A stretch of DNA of 64,000 bases from Ruegeria denitrificans (GTDB taxonomy: Bacteria > Pseudomonadota > Alphaproteobacteria > Rhodobacterales > Rhodobacteraceae), in contig NZ_CYUD01000001.1 of assembly GCF_001458295.1 (NCBI RefSeq), positions 496,001 to 560,000 on the forward strand, read 5' to 3'. The position numbers were made by a program, and so were the translations under genes. How positions within the stretch are numbered: the stretch's first letter is position 1; every line of letters starts with the position of its first letter. The notes beneath the pieces are model-generated. The model saw only the letters and a list, made by a program, of their open reading frames with translations. It was not told the DNA's origin and searched no databases. Below are positions 19,648-28,952 of the stretch, piece by piece.

Positions 19648-20790
19648 GTGATCGGAATTGTGACTGCATGGCGTGCAGTGGCGGCCATCTTCATCCTGAA
19701 TGGCGCTTTGTTCGGCATCTGGGCGTCCCGAATTCCCGCAGTGCGCGACCATCTGAACCTTAGTCATGAGGCGCTGGGCTACGGCTTGCTGTTCATGGCG
19801 GCGGGGGCTGTATGCTCTTTTCCGGTGACGGGGCGGTTGACCGACAGGTTCGGTGCCGTTGCCATCACGCGGGTCATTGCGGTGCTCTACACATTGTCTC
19901 TGATCCTGCTGGCCGTAGCCGACGGGTTTTGGGCCTTGGCAGGGTTCTTGTTTGTTTTCGGTGCCTTTCACGGGTCGATGGATGTGGCCATGAACGCCTG
20001 GGCCGCTGAAGTCGAGCAAGCCTATGACAAACCCGTCATGTCCTCATTCCACGCAATGTGGAGCCTTGGGGCCGGGCTAGGGGCGCTCAGCGGCTACGGA
20101 GCGGTGCAGGTGGGGCTGACGGTGATGCAGCACTTTCTGCTGGCTGGTGGGGTTGTTGTGGTGCTGGCGCTGGCTCTGTCTTGGGTAAAGTGGACGTCGC
20201 GTAGGGCGGCTTCACACAGCGGTGGCGTCTTCGCTCTGCCGTCCGGCGCGTTGATCCTGGTCGGGTTTACTGCGTTATGCGGTGCTTTGGGCGAAGGCGC
20301 TGTGGCGGATTGGAGCGCGATTTTTCTGCGCGATGTGACTGGAGCCGTCGAAAGCGTCGCAGCACTGGGATACGCGGTGTTCTCGGTGACAATGGTAGCG
20401 TTCCGACTGGCCGGTGGCTTTGCCATTACACGTTTTGGTCCTGTTGCGACGGCCCGTTTCGGAGGCATTTGCGCGGCACTGGGCGTATTCGGTGTGGTCT
20501 CGGCATCAGAGGCAGGGCTGGCCTTGGTAGGCTTTGCTCTGATGGGGATAGGCTATGCGGTGATCATGCCGCTGGCCTTCAGCCGGGCAGCCAATGATCC
20601 GAATGTGCCACCGGGGCAAGCGATCGCCAGTGTGGCCACGCTGGGCTATGGAGGGTTGTTGATTGGCCCACCGCTTATTGGGATTCTGGCCGAGATGCTT
20701 ACATTACGATTGGCGTTCATGGTTTTACTGCCTTTGGCCGTCCTAATTGTCTTGTTGTCTGGCGCGTTGCGGCCTGCCTCATTGGACTGA
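19648..20790 (+). CDS. Major facilitator superfamily transporter
   Basis: About 380 aa with twelve hydrophobic segments. Features include the MFS loop motif GRLTDRFG after helix 2 and a first helix containing NGALFGIWASRIPAVRDHL, typical of the YbjJ-like group. Start choice: GTG at 19648 has GGGGG five bases upstream; an in-frame TTG at 19630 is possible but less likely. The substrate is unknown. The M20 amidohydrolase gene follows by 53 bases and may share its transcript. Confidence 0.9.
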   Translation: MIGIVTAWRAVAAIFILNGALFGIWASRIPAVRDHLNLSHEALGYGLLFMAAGAVCSFPVTGRLTDRFGAVAITRVIAVLYTLSLILLAVADGFWALAGFLFVFGAFHGSMDVAMNAWAAEVEQAYDKPVMSSFHAMWSLGAGLGALSGYGAVQVGLTVMQHFLLAGGVVVVLALALSWVKWTSRRAASHSGGVFALPSGALILVGFTALCGALGEGAVADWSAIFLRDVTGAVESVAALGYAVFSVTMVAFRLAGGFAITRFGPVATARFGGICAALGVFGVVSASEAGLALVGFALMGIGYAVIMPLAFSRAANDPNVPPGQAIASVATLGYGGLLIGPPLIGILAEMLTLRLAFMVLLPLAVLIVLLSGALRPASLD

Positions 20791-20843
20791 CATTAAGATA
20801 CCGCGCCGGGGGAGAGCCTGGGGCAAAGAGAAAAAGACGGGAG

Positions 20844-22013
20844 ATGACTATGCCGATCAAAAATCGTTTTGCCGAACTGCAGGGGGAAATCACTGAATGG
20901 CGGCGCGACATTCATGAAAACCCCGAGATTCTGTTCGATACGCATCGCACCAGCGCGCTGGTCGCCGAAAAGCTGAAGGAATTCGGCTGCGATGAGGTTG
21001 TTACCGGCATCGGCCGTACAGGGGTTGTCGGGGTGATCAAGGGCAAGGCCGACACGGGCAGCAAGGTGATCGGCCTGCGGGCCGACATGGACGCGCTGCC
21101 GATACATGAGGCGACGGGGCTGGACTATGCCTCAAAGACCGATGGGGCGATGCACGCCTGTGGCCATGACGGGCATACGGCGATGTTGCTAGGCGCGGCA
21201 AAGTACCTCTCGGAAACGCGGAATTTCGATGGCACGGTCGTGGTGATCTTTCAGCCAGCCGAAGAGGGCGGCGGCGGCGGTCGCGAGATGTGCGAAGACG
21301 GTATGATGGACCGCTGGGGTATCCAGGAAATCTATGGCATGCACAACTGGCCAGGTCGTCCCGTGGGCAGTTTCGCCATTCGTCCTGGTGCGTTCTTTGC
21401 GGCCACAGATCAATTCGACATCACCTTTGAGGGCAAGGGCGGTCACGCCGCCAAACCGCATGAAACGATCGACACGACAGTGATGGCGGCGCAGGCGGTT
21501 CTGGCGCTGCAGACGGTGGCGTCGCGCAATGCGGATCCGGTGGATCAGGTCGTGGTTTCGGTCACGTCCTTTGAAACCTCGTCCACGGCCTTCAACGTGA
21601 TCCCGCAGACGGTGCAGATCAAAGGGACTGTCCGCACGATGAGTACGCAGATGCGGGAAATGGCGGAAAAGCGCATCAAAGAGATCTGCAGTGGTATCGC
21701 GGCGACGTTTGGTGGAACGTCTGACGTGACCTATTACCTGGGCTATCCGGTGATGGTGAACAGTGATGAGCAGACAGATTTCGCTGCGGATGTTGCACGT
21801 TCGGTGGCTGGCAATTGCGACGAGGCACCGTTGATCATGGGCGGCGAGGATTTCGCCTTTATGCTCGAAGAACGGCCGGGCGCGTATATTCTGGTTGGCA
21901 ATGGTGACACGGCGGCGGTGCATCACCCAGAGTACAATTTCAATGACGAAGCCATTCCGGCCGGGTGTAGCTGGTGGGCGGAAATTGTCGAACAGCGGAT
22001 GCCGGCGGCTTGA
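20844..22013 (+). CDS. M20D family amidohydrolase (hippurate hydrolase-like)
   Basis: 389-aa metallopeptidase-fold enzyme. The metal/active-site motif HACGHDGHT gives Cys106 and His108; the catalytic EE pair follows in QPAEEGGGG, and the metal-site GGEDFAFML is near the C-terminus. Relatives cleave N-acyl amino acids, hippurate or IAA conjugates; the substrate here is not determined. GGGAG lies 6 bases before the ATG. The end is convergent with waaA, with a repeat element between. Confidence 0.92.
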   Translation: MTMPIKNRFAELQGEITEWRRDIHENPEILFDTHRTSALVAEKLKEFGCDEVVTGIGRTGVVGVIKGKADTGSKVIGLRADMDALPIHEATGLDYASKTDGAMHACGHDGHTAMLLGAAKYLSETRNFDGTVVVIFQPAEEGGGGGREMCEDGMMDRWGIQEIYGMHNWPGRPVGSFAIRPGAFFAATDQFDITFEGKGGHAAKPHETIDTTVMAAQAVLALQTVASRNADPVDQVVVSVTSFETSSTAFNVIPQTVQIKGTVRTMSTQMREMAEKRIKEICSGIAATFGGTSDVTYYLGYPVMVNSDEQTDFAADVARSVAGNCDEAPLIMGGEDFAFMLEERPGAYILVGNGDTAAVHHPEYNFNDEAIPAGCSWWAEIVEQRMPAA

Positions 22014-22032
22014 TCTTGGCATTGGGCGGCAG

Positions 22033-22078
22033 TGGGGCAGCCCCTCGCGCTCTCCAGGATACTTTTTAGCCAGGTGAA
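22033..22078 (+). repeat. Roseobacter-type intergenic repeat, copy 2
   Basis: Hairpin GGGGC-AG-CCCC followed by CAGGATACTTTTTAGCCAGG and TGAA (22055-22078), nearly the same tail as copy 1 at 17774-17796. This copy reaches into waaA and supplies its stop codon (TTA at 22066-22068 on this strand) and its last four codons. Confidence 0.6.
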
Positions 22079-23388
22079 TTCGATTCCGGCTCAGCCAAGT
22101 TGAGTTTGGTACACAGGGTCTCGACAATTGCATCCAGCGCCGATTGTTGAGTGTTCACGCAGGATTTCGCGGCAGCACGAGCTGTGTCCAATGCGGCTTG
22201 GTTCGACAGCCAGGTTGCCACGGCCTCAGTCAATTCGGCGGCGGATTGAACTTGCAGCGCTCCGCCGGTTTCGATCAGCGGGGAGAAGGTTTCTGCAAAG
22301 TTGAAATAACCGGGCCCGGTGATCACTGCGGCACCTGCCTGAGCCGGTTCGAACGGGTTGTGGCCTCCGATCTCTTTCAGCGATCCCCCAAGGAATACGA
22401 TGGGGCACAGCGCGTACCATGTGCCGGTTTCACCCAACGTGTCGGCCATATAAACCTGAGTATTGTCGGTAATCTTGTCGTCGTTCGATCGGATGGCCAC
22501 GGTTTGCCCGAATTGGGCTACCAGGGCGGCCACTTCGGCACGACGCTCGGGGTGACGCGGGATCAGCAGCAGCAGCAGGTTGGGCCAGCGTTTGAGCAAC
22601 TCTGCGTGGGCTGCGAGAACAGTTTCCTCTTCACCCGCATGGGTCGAACTGGCGATCCAGACAGGGCGGGTGCCGATCTGTACGCGAATGTCGGACAAGG
22701 TGATCTGATCTACCGGCAAAGGGTCAGACATGGCTTTCAGGTTTGTGCCCGGTTGCACGCGATCGGCGCGCGCGCCGATGGCGATCAAGTTTTGTGCAGT
22801 CTTATCGTTCTGGGTAAGAAACAGGAGAAAATGATCCAGAATGAAACGCGCCGTCTCTGGGCGCTTCTTCCAGCCTACGACGGATTTATCCGACAGGCGG
22901 GCATTTAGCAGCGCCAGGGGGATGCCGCGGCTGGCACCCTCGACTATCAGGTGGGGCCAGATTTCGCTTTCGACAAAAATGCCCGCATCCGGGCGCCAAT
23001 GTTCCAGAAACCGACGCACGGGGCCAGCCGTATCCAGCGGCGGGTATTGGTGACGGGTGCGCGGCGGCATTCGCTTTTCAATGAGCGCCGCCGAAGTGGG
23101 CGTGCCAGAGGTGATCAGAAACTCGGCATTCGGCAGACGTTCACCCAAGCGTTTGATCAGACTGATGACCGAGAGTGTTTCGCCAACGCTGGCGGCGTGA
23201 AACCAAATCAGTTGTCCGTCAGGGCGGGGCAGGCTGGCATGGCCCTGACGTTCCTGCTGACGAGTCTCGGGAACATCTGCAGCCTGCAGCTTGTTTCGCA
23301 CGGTGCGCCAGACGAGTGGTCCCGCGATAGAAGTCAGGCTGCAATACAGATGATACAGCAGCGTCGGTCGGCCCACCTGATCCGGCAC
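22066..23388 (-). CDS. waaA: 3-deoxy-D-manno-octulosonic acid (Kdo) transferase
   Basis: Adds Kdo to the lipid A precursor at the inner membrane. An N-terminal hydrophobic anchor is followed by FHAASVGET, whose Glu70 is the likely catalytic base; the C-terminal half has the donor-binding GT-B pattern VFLGGSLKEIGGHNPFEPA. Length is 440 aa. The start is GTG at 23388, one base after the moaA stop (TGACGTG), so the two genes are probably translationally coupled although unrelated in pathway. The last codons lie inside an intergenic repeat, so the C-terminus may be recently changed. Confidence 0.93.
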   Translation of the reverse strand: MPDQVGRPTLLYHLYCSLTSIAGPLVWRTVRNKLQAADVPETRQQERQGHASLPRPDGQLIWFHAASVGETLSVISLIKRLGERLPNAEFLITSGTPTSAALIEKRMPPRTRHQYPPLDTAGPVRRFLEHWRPDAGIFVESEIWPHLIVEGASRGIPLALLNARLSDKSVVGWKKRPETARFILDHFLLFLTQNDKTAQNLIAIGARADRVQPGTNLKAMSDPLPVDQITLSDIRVQIGTRPVWIASSTHAGEEETVLAAHAELLKRWPNLLLLLIPRHPERRAEVAALVAQFGQTVAIRSNDDKITDNTQVYMADTLGETGTWYALCPIVFLGGSLKEIGGHNPFEPAQAGAAVITGPGYFNFAETFSPLIETGGALQVQSAAELTEAVATWLSNQAALDTARAAAKSCVNTQQSALDAIVETLCTKLNLAEPESNSPG

Positions 23389-23389
23389 G

Positions 23390-24397
23390 TCAGCCGCCTG
23401 TGTGGCTCATGTGACGGCTCATCTTGCCGTCGACCGCCTGGCGGGAATAGTCGAAATCATGCCCCTTAGGCTTGAGGTTGATCGCTGTACGGATCGCGTC
23501 TTCAAGCGGTAGCTCGGTATCGGGATGATCACGCAAGGGACCGCGCAGGTCGGCCATGTCCTCTTGACCCAGACACATATACAGCTCGCCGGTGCAGGTC
23601 AGACGCACGCGGTTACAGCTTTCGCAGAAGTTATGCGACAGCGGCGTGATGAAGCCGATTTTTTGCCCGCTTTCTTCAAGGCGAACATAACGCGCTGGCC
23701 CGCCAGAGCGCTCAGCCAGATCGGTCACGGAATAATGGTTCTCGTATTCCTTGCGAACGTCCTTGAGCGACCAGTATTGATCCAGTCGGTCTTCGTTGCC
23801 GATATCACCCATGGGCATGACCTCGATCCAGGTGAGGTCCATGTCGCGTTCCGCACACCATTTCGTGATCGTGGGCAATTCTTCTTCGTTGAAGCCTTTC
23901 AGGGCAACGGCATTAATCTTGATCCGCAGCCCGGCCTTTTGCGCCGCGTCGATTCCGTTCAGCACTTGCTTCAGACGACCCCAGCGGGTGATCTCAGCAA
24001 ATTTATCGTCGTCCAGCGTATCCAGCGAGATGTTCACCCGACGCACACCTGCGGCATACAGGTCATCGGCAAAGCGATGCAGTTGTGAGCCATTAGTGGT
24101 CAGCGTCAGTTCTTTCAACGCGCCGCTGTCCAGATGCCGGGTCATGCTGTTGAAAAACGTCATGATATTTCGGCGCACAAGCGGCTCACCACCGGTTATA
24201 CGCAGCTTTTCAACCCCCAGCTTTACGAAGGTTGAACACATGCGGTCCAGCTCTTCCAACGTCAGCAGGTCTTTCTTCGGCAGGAACTTCATGTCCTCGG
24301 ACATGCAGTAGACACAGCGGAAATCGCAGCGGTCCGTGACGGAAACGCGGAGATAGGTAATCGCACGTGCGAATGGGTCGATAAGCGGAGCAGTCAT
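23390..24397 (-). CDS. moaA: GTP 3',8-cyclase (molybdenum cofactor biosynthesis)
   Basis: Radical-SAM enzyme that starts molybdopterin synthesis. The SAM cluster ligands are Cys24, Cys28 and Cys31; the C-terminal cluster ligands are Cys258, Cys261 and Cys275 with the expected CxxC-x13-C spacing. The chain ends in Gly-Gly, the conserved functional C-terminus. Length 335 aa is normal. The product would serve, among others, the molybdenum hydroxylase encoded at 9332-12040. The gene is divergent from a small lipoprotein gene. Confidence 0.97.
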   Translation of the reverse strand: MTAPLIDPFARAITYLRVSVTDRCDFRCVYCMSEDMKFLPKKDLLTLEELDRMCSTFVKLGVEKLRITGGEPLVRRNIMTFFNSMTRHLDSGALKELTLTTNGSQLHRFADDLYAAGVRRVNISLDTLDDDKFAEITRWGRLKQVLNGIDAAQKAGLRIKINAVALKGFNEEELPTITKWCAERDMDLTWIEVMPMGDIGNEDRLDQYWSLKDVRKEYENHYSVTDLAERSGGPARYVRLEESGQKIGFITPLSHNFCESCNRVRLTCTGELYMCLGQEDMADLRGPLRDHPDTELPLEDAIRTAINLKPKGHDFDYSRQAVDGKMSRHMSHTGG

Positions 24398-24487
24398 GCG
24401 ACATACGTAAAGCCGCGACCAGCCTGCGACAAGGGCGAACTTTCCTTTGCGCTGGAACAGATGCGCACAGGGCGATAGGTTGAGGGC

Positions 24488-24919
24488 ATGAGATATATGC
24501 TATTCGCTTTGTGTATTCTGGTGGCCGGATGCGACACCGTTCGGTCGACAAAAGATCGTCTGTTCGGGGGCGACAAAACTCCCGTTGAAGCCGAAGAAGC
24601 CGTAGTTGAAGAGGTCGCCGCAGAAGAGCCGATTGAACCAGAACCCGTTGCGACCACTGCTGTCGGCTGGGTGGGTGCGAAGACGACGATCGCCGGGCTG
24701 GGTGACCCGACAACACCGGGCCGTTGGTTGGAAACTTCGCTGGTCGATGTTGAAGTCACCGGTCGCGTGGTTGTTCCAAAAACCGGATCTCAGGCCTATA
24801 TCACGCTGGTTCCCGCGCCGGGGCCGGAAAGCGGTGGCAGCCGGTTGTCCCTGGATGCGATGCGGGCCTTGTTGTTGCCGTTCGACGAGTTGGTCGAACT
24901 TGAGGTCTATTCCAACTGA
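24488..24919 (+). CDS. Small lipoprotein with acidic linker
   Basis: 143 aa. A lipoprotein signal peptide ends in the lipobox LVAGC (Cys15), followed by an acidic, Glu/Val/Ala-rich linker (about 30-60) and a globular C-terminal domain. I do not recognise the domain. The outer-membrane lipid anchor is predicted because the residue after Cys is Asp, which may instead retain it at the inner membrane by the E. coli rule. Its last 13 bases overlap the alkD-like gene on the other strand. Confidence 0.8.
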   Translation: MRYMLFALCILVAGCDTVRSTKDRLFGGDKTPVEAEEAVVEEVAAEEPIEPEPVATTAVGWVGAKTTIAGLGDPTTPGRWLETSLVDVEVTGRVVVPKTGSQAYITLVPAPGPESGGSRLSLDAMRALLLPFDELVELEVYSN

Positions 24920-25590
24920 TCTTTCAGGTATTTTCCGGCTTCGCGGCGGGCAAAAGGCTTCATGGCGTCGCCATGCGTGGCCAAAAAGGCGATGACGCGG
25001 TTAGGATCGTGTTTTGACAGCTCGCGCAGCCACCAGGCGATAGCTTTCTGGATGAACCAGTTCCGATCCGGAACATAGCTTGCAGCCCAGCTTAATATTC
25101 GGTCGCGCCGTGCCAGATCGTCGGGTTTGGGGTGATTCTGCTTGGTCCAGGGCAGGGTGGCAACCAGCGCTGCGCGCCGTGTCCACATATGGCCTGAGGT
25201 GGTCCAGGTTTCCACCTGATCCAAACGGGACGGGTCGGCTGATAAACGTTTTTGCATCGCCATGCAGGCATGATCGGCCGCTGCCCAGGCGTCAAAATCG
25301 GGCAACCAGCTTTGAAGTAAATCCCAAACCGCTTCATCGGGGCGGATCCGAGCCTGGGTCAGCAGTTTGGCTGCGGCCAGACGCCCCTCGTGTATATTGG
25401 TCTGCCACAAGGCATCCGCCAGTTCCACACGCTCAGATACATCCAGGTCTTGACGCCAAGCTTTCGTCAGGTCGTTCAGAATGGGGTTCGCGACACCAAG
25501 ATAGGGGCGGTCGACCTTGTGATAGGCTGCCATTTGGCTCGCTCGCTCGGGGTCGGCATGAGCTTTGATCTGGTCAAGATAGATATTCAA
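24907..25590 (-). CDS. DNA alkylation repair enzyme (AlkD-like)
   Basis: 227-aa HEAT-repeat protein related to AlkD DNA glycosylases, which remove bulky or charged alkylated bases. Features seen: the helical repeats, the WAAADHACMAM and WTTSGHMWTRRAALVATL stretches, and the terminal [14 protein letters not shown] segment. It lies 51 bases downstream of glmS in the same direction but behind a GC-rich hairpin, so it may have its own promoter or read-through expression. The 3' end overlaps the lipoprotein gene by 13 bases. Confidence 0.85.
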   Translation of the reverse strand: MNIYLDQIKAHADPERASQMAAYHKVDRPYLGVANPILNDLTKAWRQDLDVSERVELADALWQTNIHEGRLAAAKLLTQARIRPDEAVWDLLQSWLPDFDAWAAADHACMAMQKRLSADPSRLDQVETWTTSGHMWTRRAALVATLPWTKQNHPKPDDLARRDRILSWAASYVPDRNWFIQKAIAWWLRELSKHDPNRVIAFLATHGDAMKPFARREAGKYLKDQLE

Positions 25591-25613
25591 TGTTTGCCGC
25601 CCTGTTGGTGAAA

Positions 25614-25633
25614 CGGGCCGTGGGTGCGGCCCG
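25614..25633 (-). terminator. Hairpin after glmS
   Basis: On the minus strand CGGGCCG, a 6-base loop, then CGGCCCG followed by TTTC. Very stable stem but a short T-run, so it is a weak terminator or attenuator between glmS and the alkD-like gene. Confidence 0.5.
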
Positions 25634-25641
25634 ATCTTGGC

Positions 25642-27462
25642 TTACTCGACGGTGACCGATTTCGCCAGATTGCGGGGCTGATCCACATCCGTACCCTTGG
25701 CGACGGCCGTGTGGTAGGCCAACAGCTGCGCCGGAACGGAATACAGGATCGGGGCCAAACTAGGGTGGATGCGGGGCATGCGAATGGTGCTCCAAACGCC
25801 GTCCTCGGCCTCGGCAACGCCGTCATCGTCCGAGACCAGGATGACCTTGCCCTTGCGTGCCATCACCTCTTGCATATTCGAAACGGTCTTGTCGAAAACC
25901 GCATCGCGCGGAGCCATGACCACAACCGGCATGTGTTTGTCGATCAGGGCGATGGGTCCGTGTTTCAGTTCACCTGACGCATAACCTTCGGCATGGATAT
26001 AGCTGATTTCCTTGAGTTTCAGCGCACCTTCCATCGCCAGCGGATACATCAGACCCCTCCCCAGAAACAGTACGTCGCGCGCTTCGGACAGGCGCTGGGC
26101 CGAGGCCTTGATAGACTGGTTTTGATCCAGTGCAGCATTCAGCGCCGTCGGCAACCCACGCAGCGCGGCGGTGTGGTCGATGAGTTCCTCATCGCTCAGG
26201 GTACCGCGATCTGCGGCCGCCTTGAGCGCCAGCATCAACAACACGCTCAGCTGGCAGGTGAAGGCCTTGGTCGAGGCCACACCGATCTCAACCCCGGCAT
26301 GGATCGGCAAAGCGATGTCGCTTTCGCGTGCGATTGAGCTTTCGGGGACATTGATCACCGATACGATCTTGTCGGCCTTGCCCTCGCAATAGCGTAGCGC
26401 GGCCAGCGTGTCGGCGGTTTCGCCCGACTGGCTGACAAACAGCGCTGCCGTACGTTCCGGGATCGGTGGTTCGCGATAGCGGAACTCGCTGGCGATATCG
26501 ACCTCGACGGGCAACCTGGCCAGTTGTTCGAACCAGTATTTTGCCGTCAGACAGGCATAGAACGCGGTGCCACAGGCAACCATCGTCAGACGGTCCAGTT
26601 TACAGAAATCCAGCTCACACGGCAGGGTGATCGTATCGCCACCCGAGGGCAGGTAGGATTGGATCGCCTCGGCTACTACCACGGGCTGTTCGGCAATTTC
26701 CTTGGCCATGAAATGTTTGTGACCGGCCTTGTCGGCGCGTGTCTGATCCAGTTTGATCCGGCGGGTCTCACGGTTGGCCAACTCACCGGCTTCGTTGCGG
26801 ATTTCAAGCGAGGTGCGGGTCAGGACCGCCCGGTCGCCTTCCTCAAGATAGGTGATACGGTCGGTCAGCGGGGCCAATGCAATAGCGTCCGAGCCCACGA
26901 ACATCTCGCCATCCCCATGCCCAATGGCCAGAGGCGAACCCTTACGTGCTGCGACGATCAGGTCGTCCTGACCGTCGAATAGGAAGGCCAGAGCAAATGC
27001 GCCCTGAAGCCGGTCGATGGTCTTGAAGGCGGCATCTACGGGCGACAGACCGTTGTTCAGATAATATTCGGCCATCAGAGCCACGGTTTCGGTGTCGGTC
27101 TCGGTCTCGAAATCGATGCCATTTTCGGCCAGTTCAGCCCGCAATTCACGGTAGTTTTCGACGATACCGTTGTGCACCACGGCCACCGGACCCGCCTTGT
27201 GCGGGTGGGCGTTCGTAACAGTGGGCGCGCCGTGCGTGGCCCAACGGGTGTGCCCAATACCCGACTTTCCGCGCAGCGGATTGTGCACCAGCAAATCGCT
27301 GAGGTTAACCAGCTTGCCAACCGCCCGGCGCCGCCCAAGTTCACCGTCATTGACCGTGGCGATACCCGCGCTGTCATAGCCGCGATATTCCAGCCGTTTC
27401 AGGGCTTCAACCAAAATGGGGGCGGCTTCGTGTTGCCCCAGAACTCCTACAATTCCACACAT
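25642..27462 (-). CDS. glmS: Glutamine-fructose-6-phosphate aminotransferase (isomerizing)
   Basis: Makes glucosamine 6-phosphate for peptidoglycan and lipid A. The N-terminal CGIVGV gives the glutaminase nucleophile Cys2; two SIS sugar-isomerase domains follow (with FVSQSGETADT and the VGIEIGVAST-type loop); the chain ends PRNLAKSVTVE with the catalytic lysine at 601. Length is 606 aa. AAGGAG lies about 8 bases before the ATG, inside the end of glmU, giving a coupled glmU-glmS unit. Confidence 0.98.
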   Translation of the reverse strand: MCGIVGVLGQHEAAPILVEALKRLEYRGYDSAGIATVNDGELGRRRAVGKLVNLSDLLVHNPLRGKSGIGHTRWATHGAPTVTNAHPHKAGPVAVVHNGIVENYRELRAELAENGIDFETETDTETVALMAEYYLNNGLSPVDAAFKTIDRLQGAFALAFLFDGQDDLIVAARKGSPLAIGHGDGEMFVGSDAIALAPLTDRITYLEEGDRAVLTRTSLEIRNEAGELANRETRRIKLDQTRADKAGHKHFMAKEIAEQPVVVAEAIQSYLPSGGDTITLPCELDFCKLDRLTMVACGTAFYACLTAKYWFEQLARLPVEVDIASEFRYREPPIPERTAALFVSQSGETADTLAALRYCEGKADKIVSVINVPESSIARESDIALPIHAGVEIGVASTKAFTCQLSVLLMLALKAAADRGTLSDEELIDHTAALRGLPTALNAALDQNQSIKASAQRLSEARDVLFLGRGLMYPLAMEGALKLKEISYIHAEGYASGELKHGPIALIDKHMPVVVMAPRDAVFDKTVSNMQEVMARKGKVILVSDDDGVAEAEDGVWSTIRMPRIHPSLAPILYSVPAQLLAYHTAVAKGTDVDQPRNLAKSVTVE

Positions 27463-27465
27463 GGA

Positions 27466-28818
27466 TCAGGCTCCTTTGTCGCGGCGAGCCTTCTTCGCCT
27501 TCAACATATCAAACAATTTACGTGCATAACCGGGTTTGTTGTCCTGCTTGGCGCGGGCCACGGCCAGCGCGTCGGGCTCGACGTCTCGCGTCACGACTGT
27601 GCCAGTCGCCGTCATTGCGCCATTTCCCACAGTCACTGGGGCCACCAGCATAGTGTTCGAGCCGACAAAGACATTCTCTCCAATCGTGGTGCGATGCTTC
27701 ATCACACCGTCATAATTGCAGGTGATCGTGCCCGCCCCGATATTCGAGGCGGCACCGACCGAGGCGTCGCCGATATAGCTGAGGTGGTTGACTTTGGCCC
27801 CTTCGGCGATCTCGGCGTTCTTGATCTCGACAAAATTGCCGATGCGAGTGTTTTCTGCCAATTCGGCACCGGAACGCAGGCGGGCGTAGGGGCCGACGAT
27901 GGCACCGCGGCTGACATGGCAGCCCTCCAGATGTGAAAACGCCCGGATTGTTGCGCCGCTTTCTACCGTGACACCGGGGCCAAAGACGACATTGGGCTCG
28001 ATCACCGTATCGCGGCCGATGATGGTGTCGGCGGCAAGATAAACAGTCTCGGGTGCCATTAGGGTGACGCCAAGATCCAACAGCTCGGAACGGGCATTGG
28101 CCTGAAACACCGCATCTGCCGCCGCCAAATCGGTGCGCGAGTTCACACCTAACGTCTGGGCTTCGTCACAGGCGACAGCTGTGACTTTCAGGCCGCGCGC
28201 ACGCGCGATTTCCACGACATCGGTCAGATAGTATTCACCTGCCGCGTTGTCATTTCCTACTGCGTCGATCAGGGAAAACAACGTCTGCGCATCGCAGGCT
28301 AAAAGACCAGAGTTGCAAAAGGTTATCGCGCGCTCTTCATCTGATGCATCTTTGAATTCAACGATGCGCTCTAGGTTGTCGCCCTGCATTACAAGGCGAC
28401 CATAACGCGCAGGGTCGGCAGCCTCGAACCCTAGAATGATCAGATCGTTTTCTGCCCGCGCAGCAATCATGCGTTCCAGCGTATCGGGTTGCAGAAACGG
28501 CGTGTCGCCATACAGAACCACAACATCGCCTGTGAAACTGTCCAGTGCTTGTCGCGCCTGCGCGACGGCATGAGCGGTGCCCAGCTGCTCTTCCTGAACC
28601 GCGATTTGCGCCGCATCATCCTCGGCGGTGGCGACCTTGGCCACGGCTTCCGCCCCGTGTCCGGTGACAATTACGGTACGCTCGGGCGACAATACGGCCC
28701 CGGCGCGCATGGCGTGGACCAGCATCGGGACCTGCGCGATGGGATGCAGAACTTTGGGTATATCCGAATGCATCCTGGTGCCTTTTCCAGCGGCAAGGAT
28801 GACAAGGGCAGTGCTCAT
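27466..28818 (-). CDS. glmU: Bifunctional UDP-GlcNAc pyrophosphorylase / GlcN-1-P acetyltransferase
   Basis: Performs the last two steps to UDP-GlcNAc. The N-terminal nucleotidyltransferase has LAAGKGTRMHS (G-loop), and the C-terminal half is a left-handed beta helix of hexapeptide repeats ending in GAGTITCNYDG and HRTTIGENVFVGS. Length is 450 aa from the ATG at 28818. A longer open frame extends to 28953 but has no family sequence and would overlap the divergent gph gene. glmS starts 3 bases downstream. Confidence 0.97.
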   Translation of the reverse strand: MSTALVILAAGKGTRMHSDIPKVLHPIAQVPMLVHAMRAGAVLSPERTVIVTGHGAEAVAKVATAEDDAAQIAVQEEQLGTAHAVAQARQALDSFTGDVVVLYGDTPFLQPDTLERMIAARAENDLIILGFEAADPARYGRLVMQGDNLERIVEFKDASDEERAITFCNSGLLACDAQTLFSLIDAVGNDNAAGEYYLTDVVEIARARGLKVTAVACDEAQTLGVNSRTDLAAADAVFQANARSELLDLGVTLMAPETVYLAADTIIGRDTVIEPNVVFGPGVTVESGATIRAFSHLEGCHVSRGAIVGPYARLRSGAELAENTRIGNFVEIKNAEIAEGAKVNHLSYIGDASVGAASNIGAGTITCNYDGVMKHRTTIGENVFVGSNTMLVAPVTVGNGAMTATGTVVTRDVEPDALAVARAKQDNKPGYARKLFDMLKAKKARRDKGA

Positions 28819-28901
28819 GAAACCGATTTCTCTTTGTGTTTTGTTGCGGTCCGTTTTATCCGCTGAGGGCAAAGGCGCAAGCGGTTCGCGGATCAAACAA
28901 G

Positions 28902-28929
28902 ATTGCCGTTTGCAACAAGAGACGGCAAT
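28902..28929. promoter_or_regulatory. Inverted repeat in the glmU/gph divergent gap
   Basis: ATTGCCGT (28902-28909) and ACGGCAAT (28922-28929) are perfect 8-base inverted repeats with a 12-base spacer, just upstream of the gph ribosome site. This may be an operator or a leader hairpin. Confidence 0.45.
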
Positions 28930-28952
28930 AAACCGCCGAGGCAGGAGAGACA

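Noticed and set aside
24907..24919. 13-base tail-to-tail overlap of the lipoprotein and alkD-like genes, and 8-base overlap of tetR and kynU (12711-12718)
   Set aside because: Short convergent overlaps are common in compact genomes and both members of each pair look intact.
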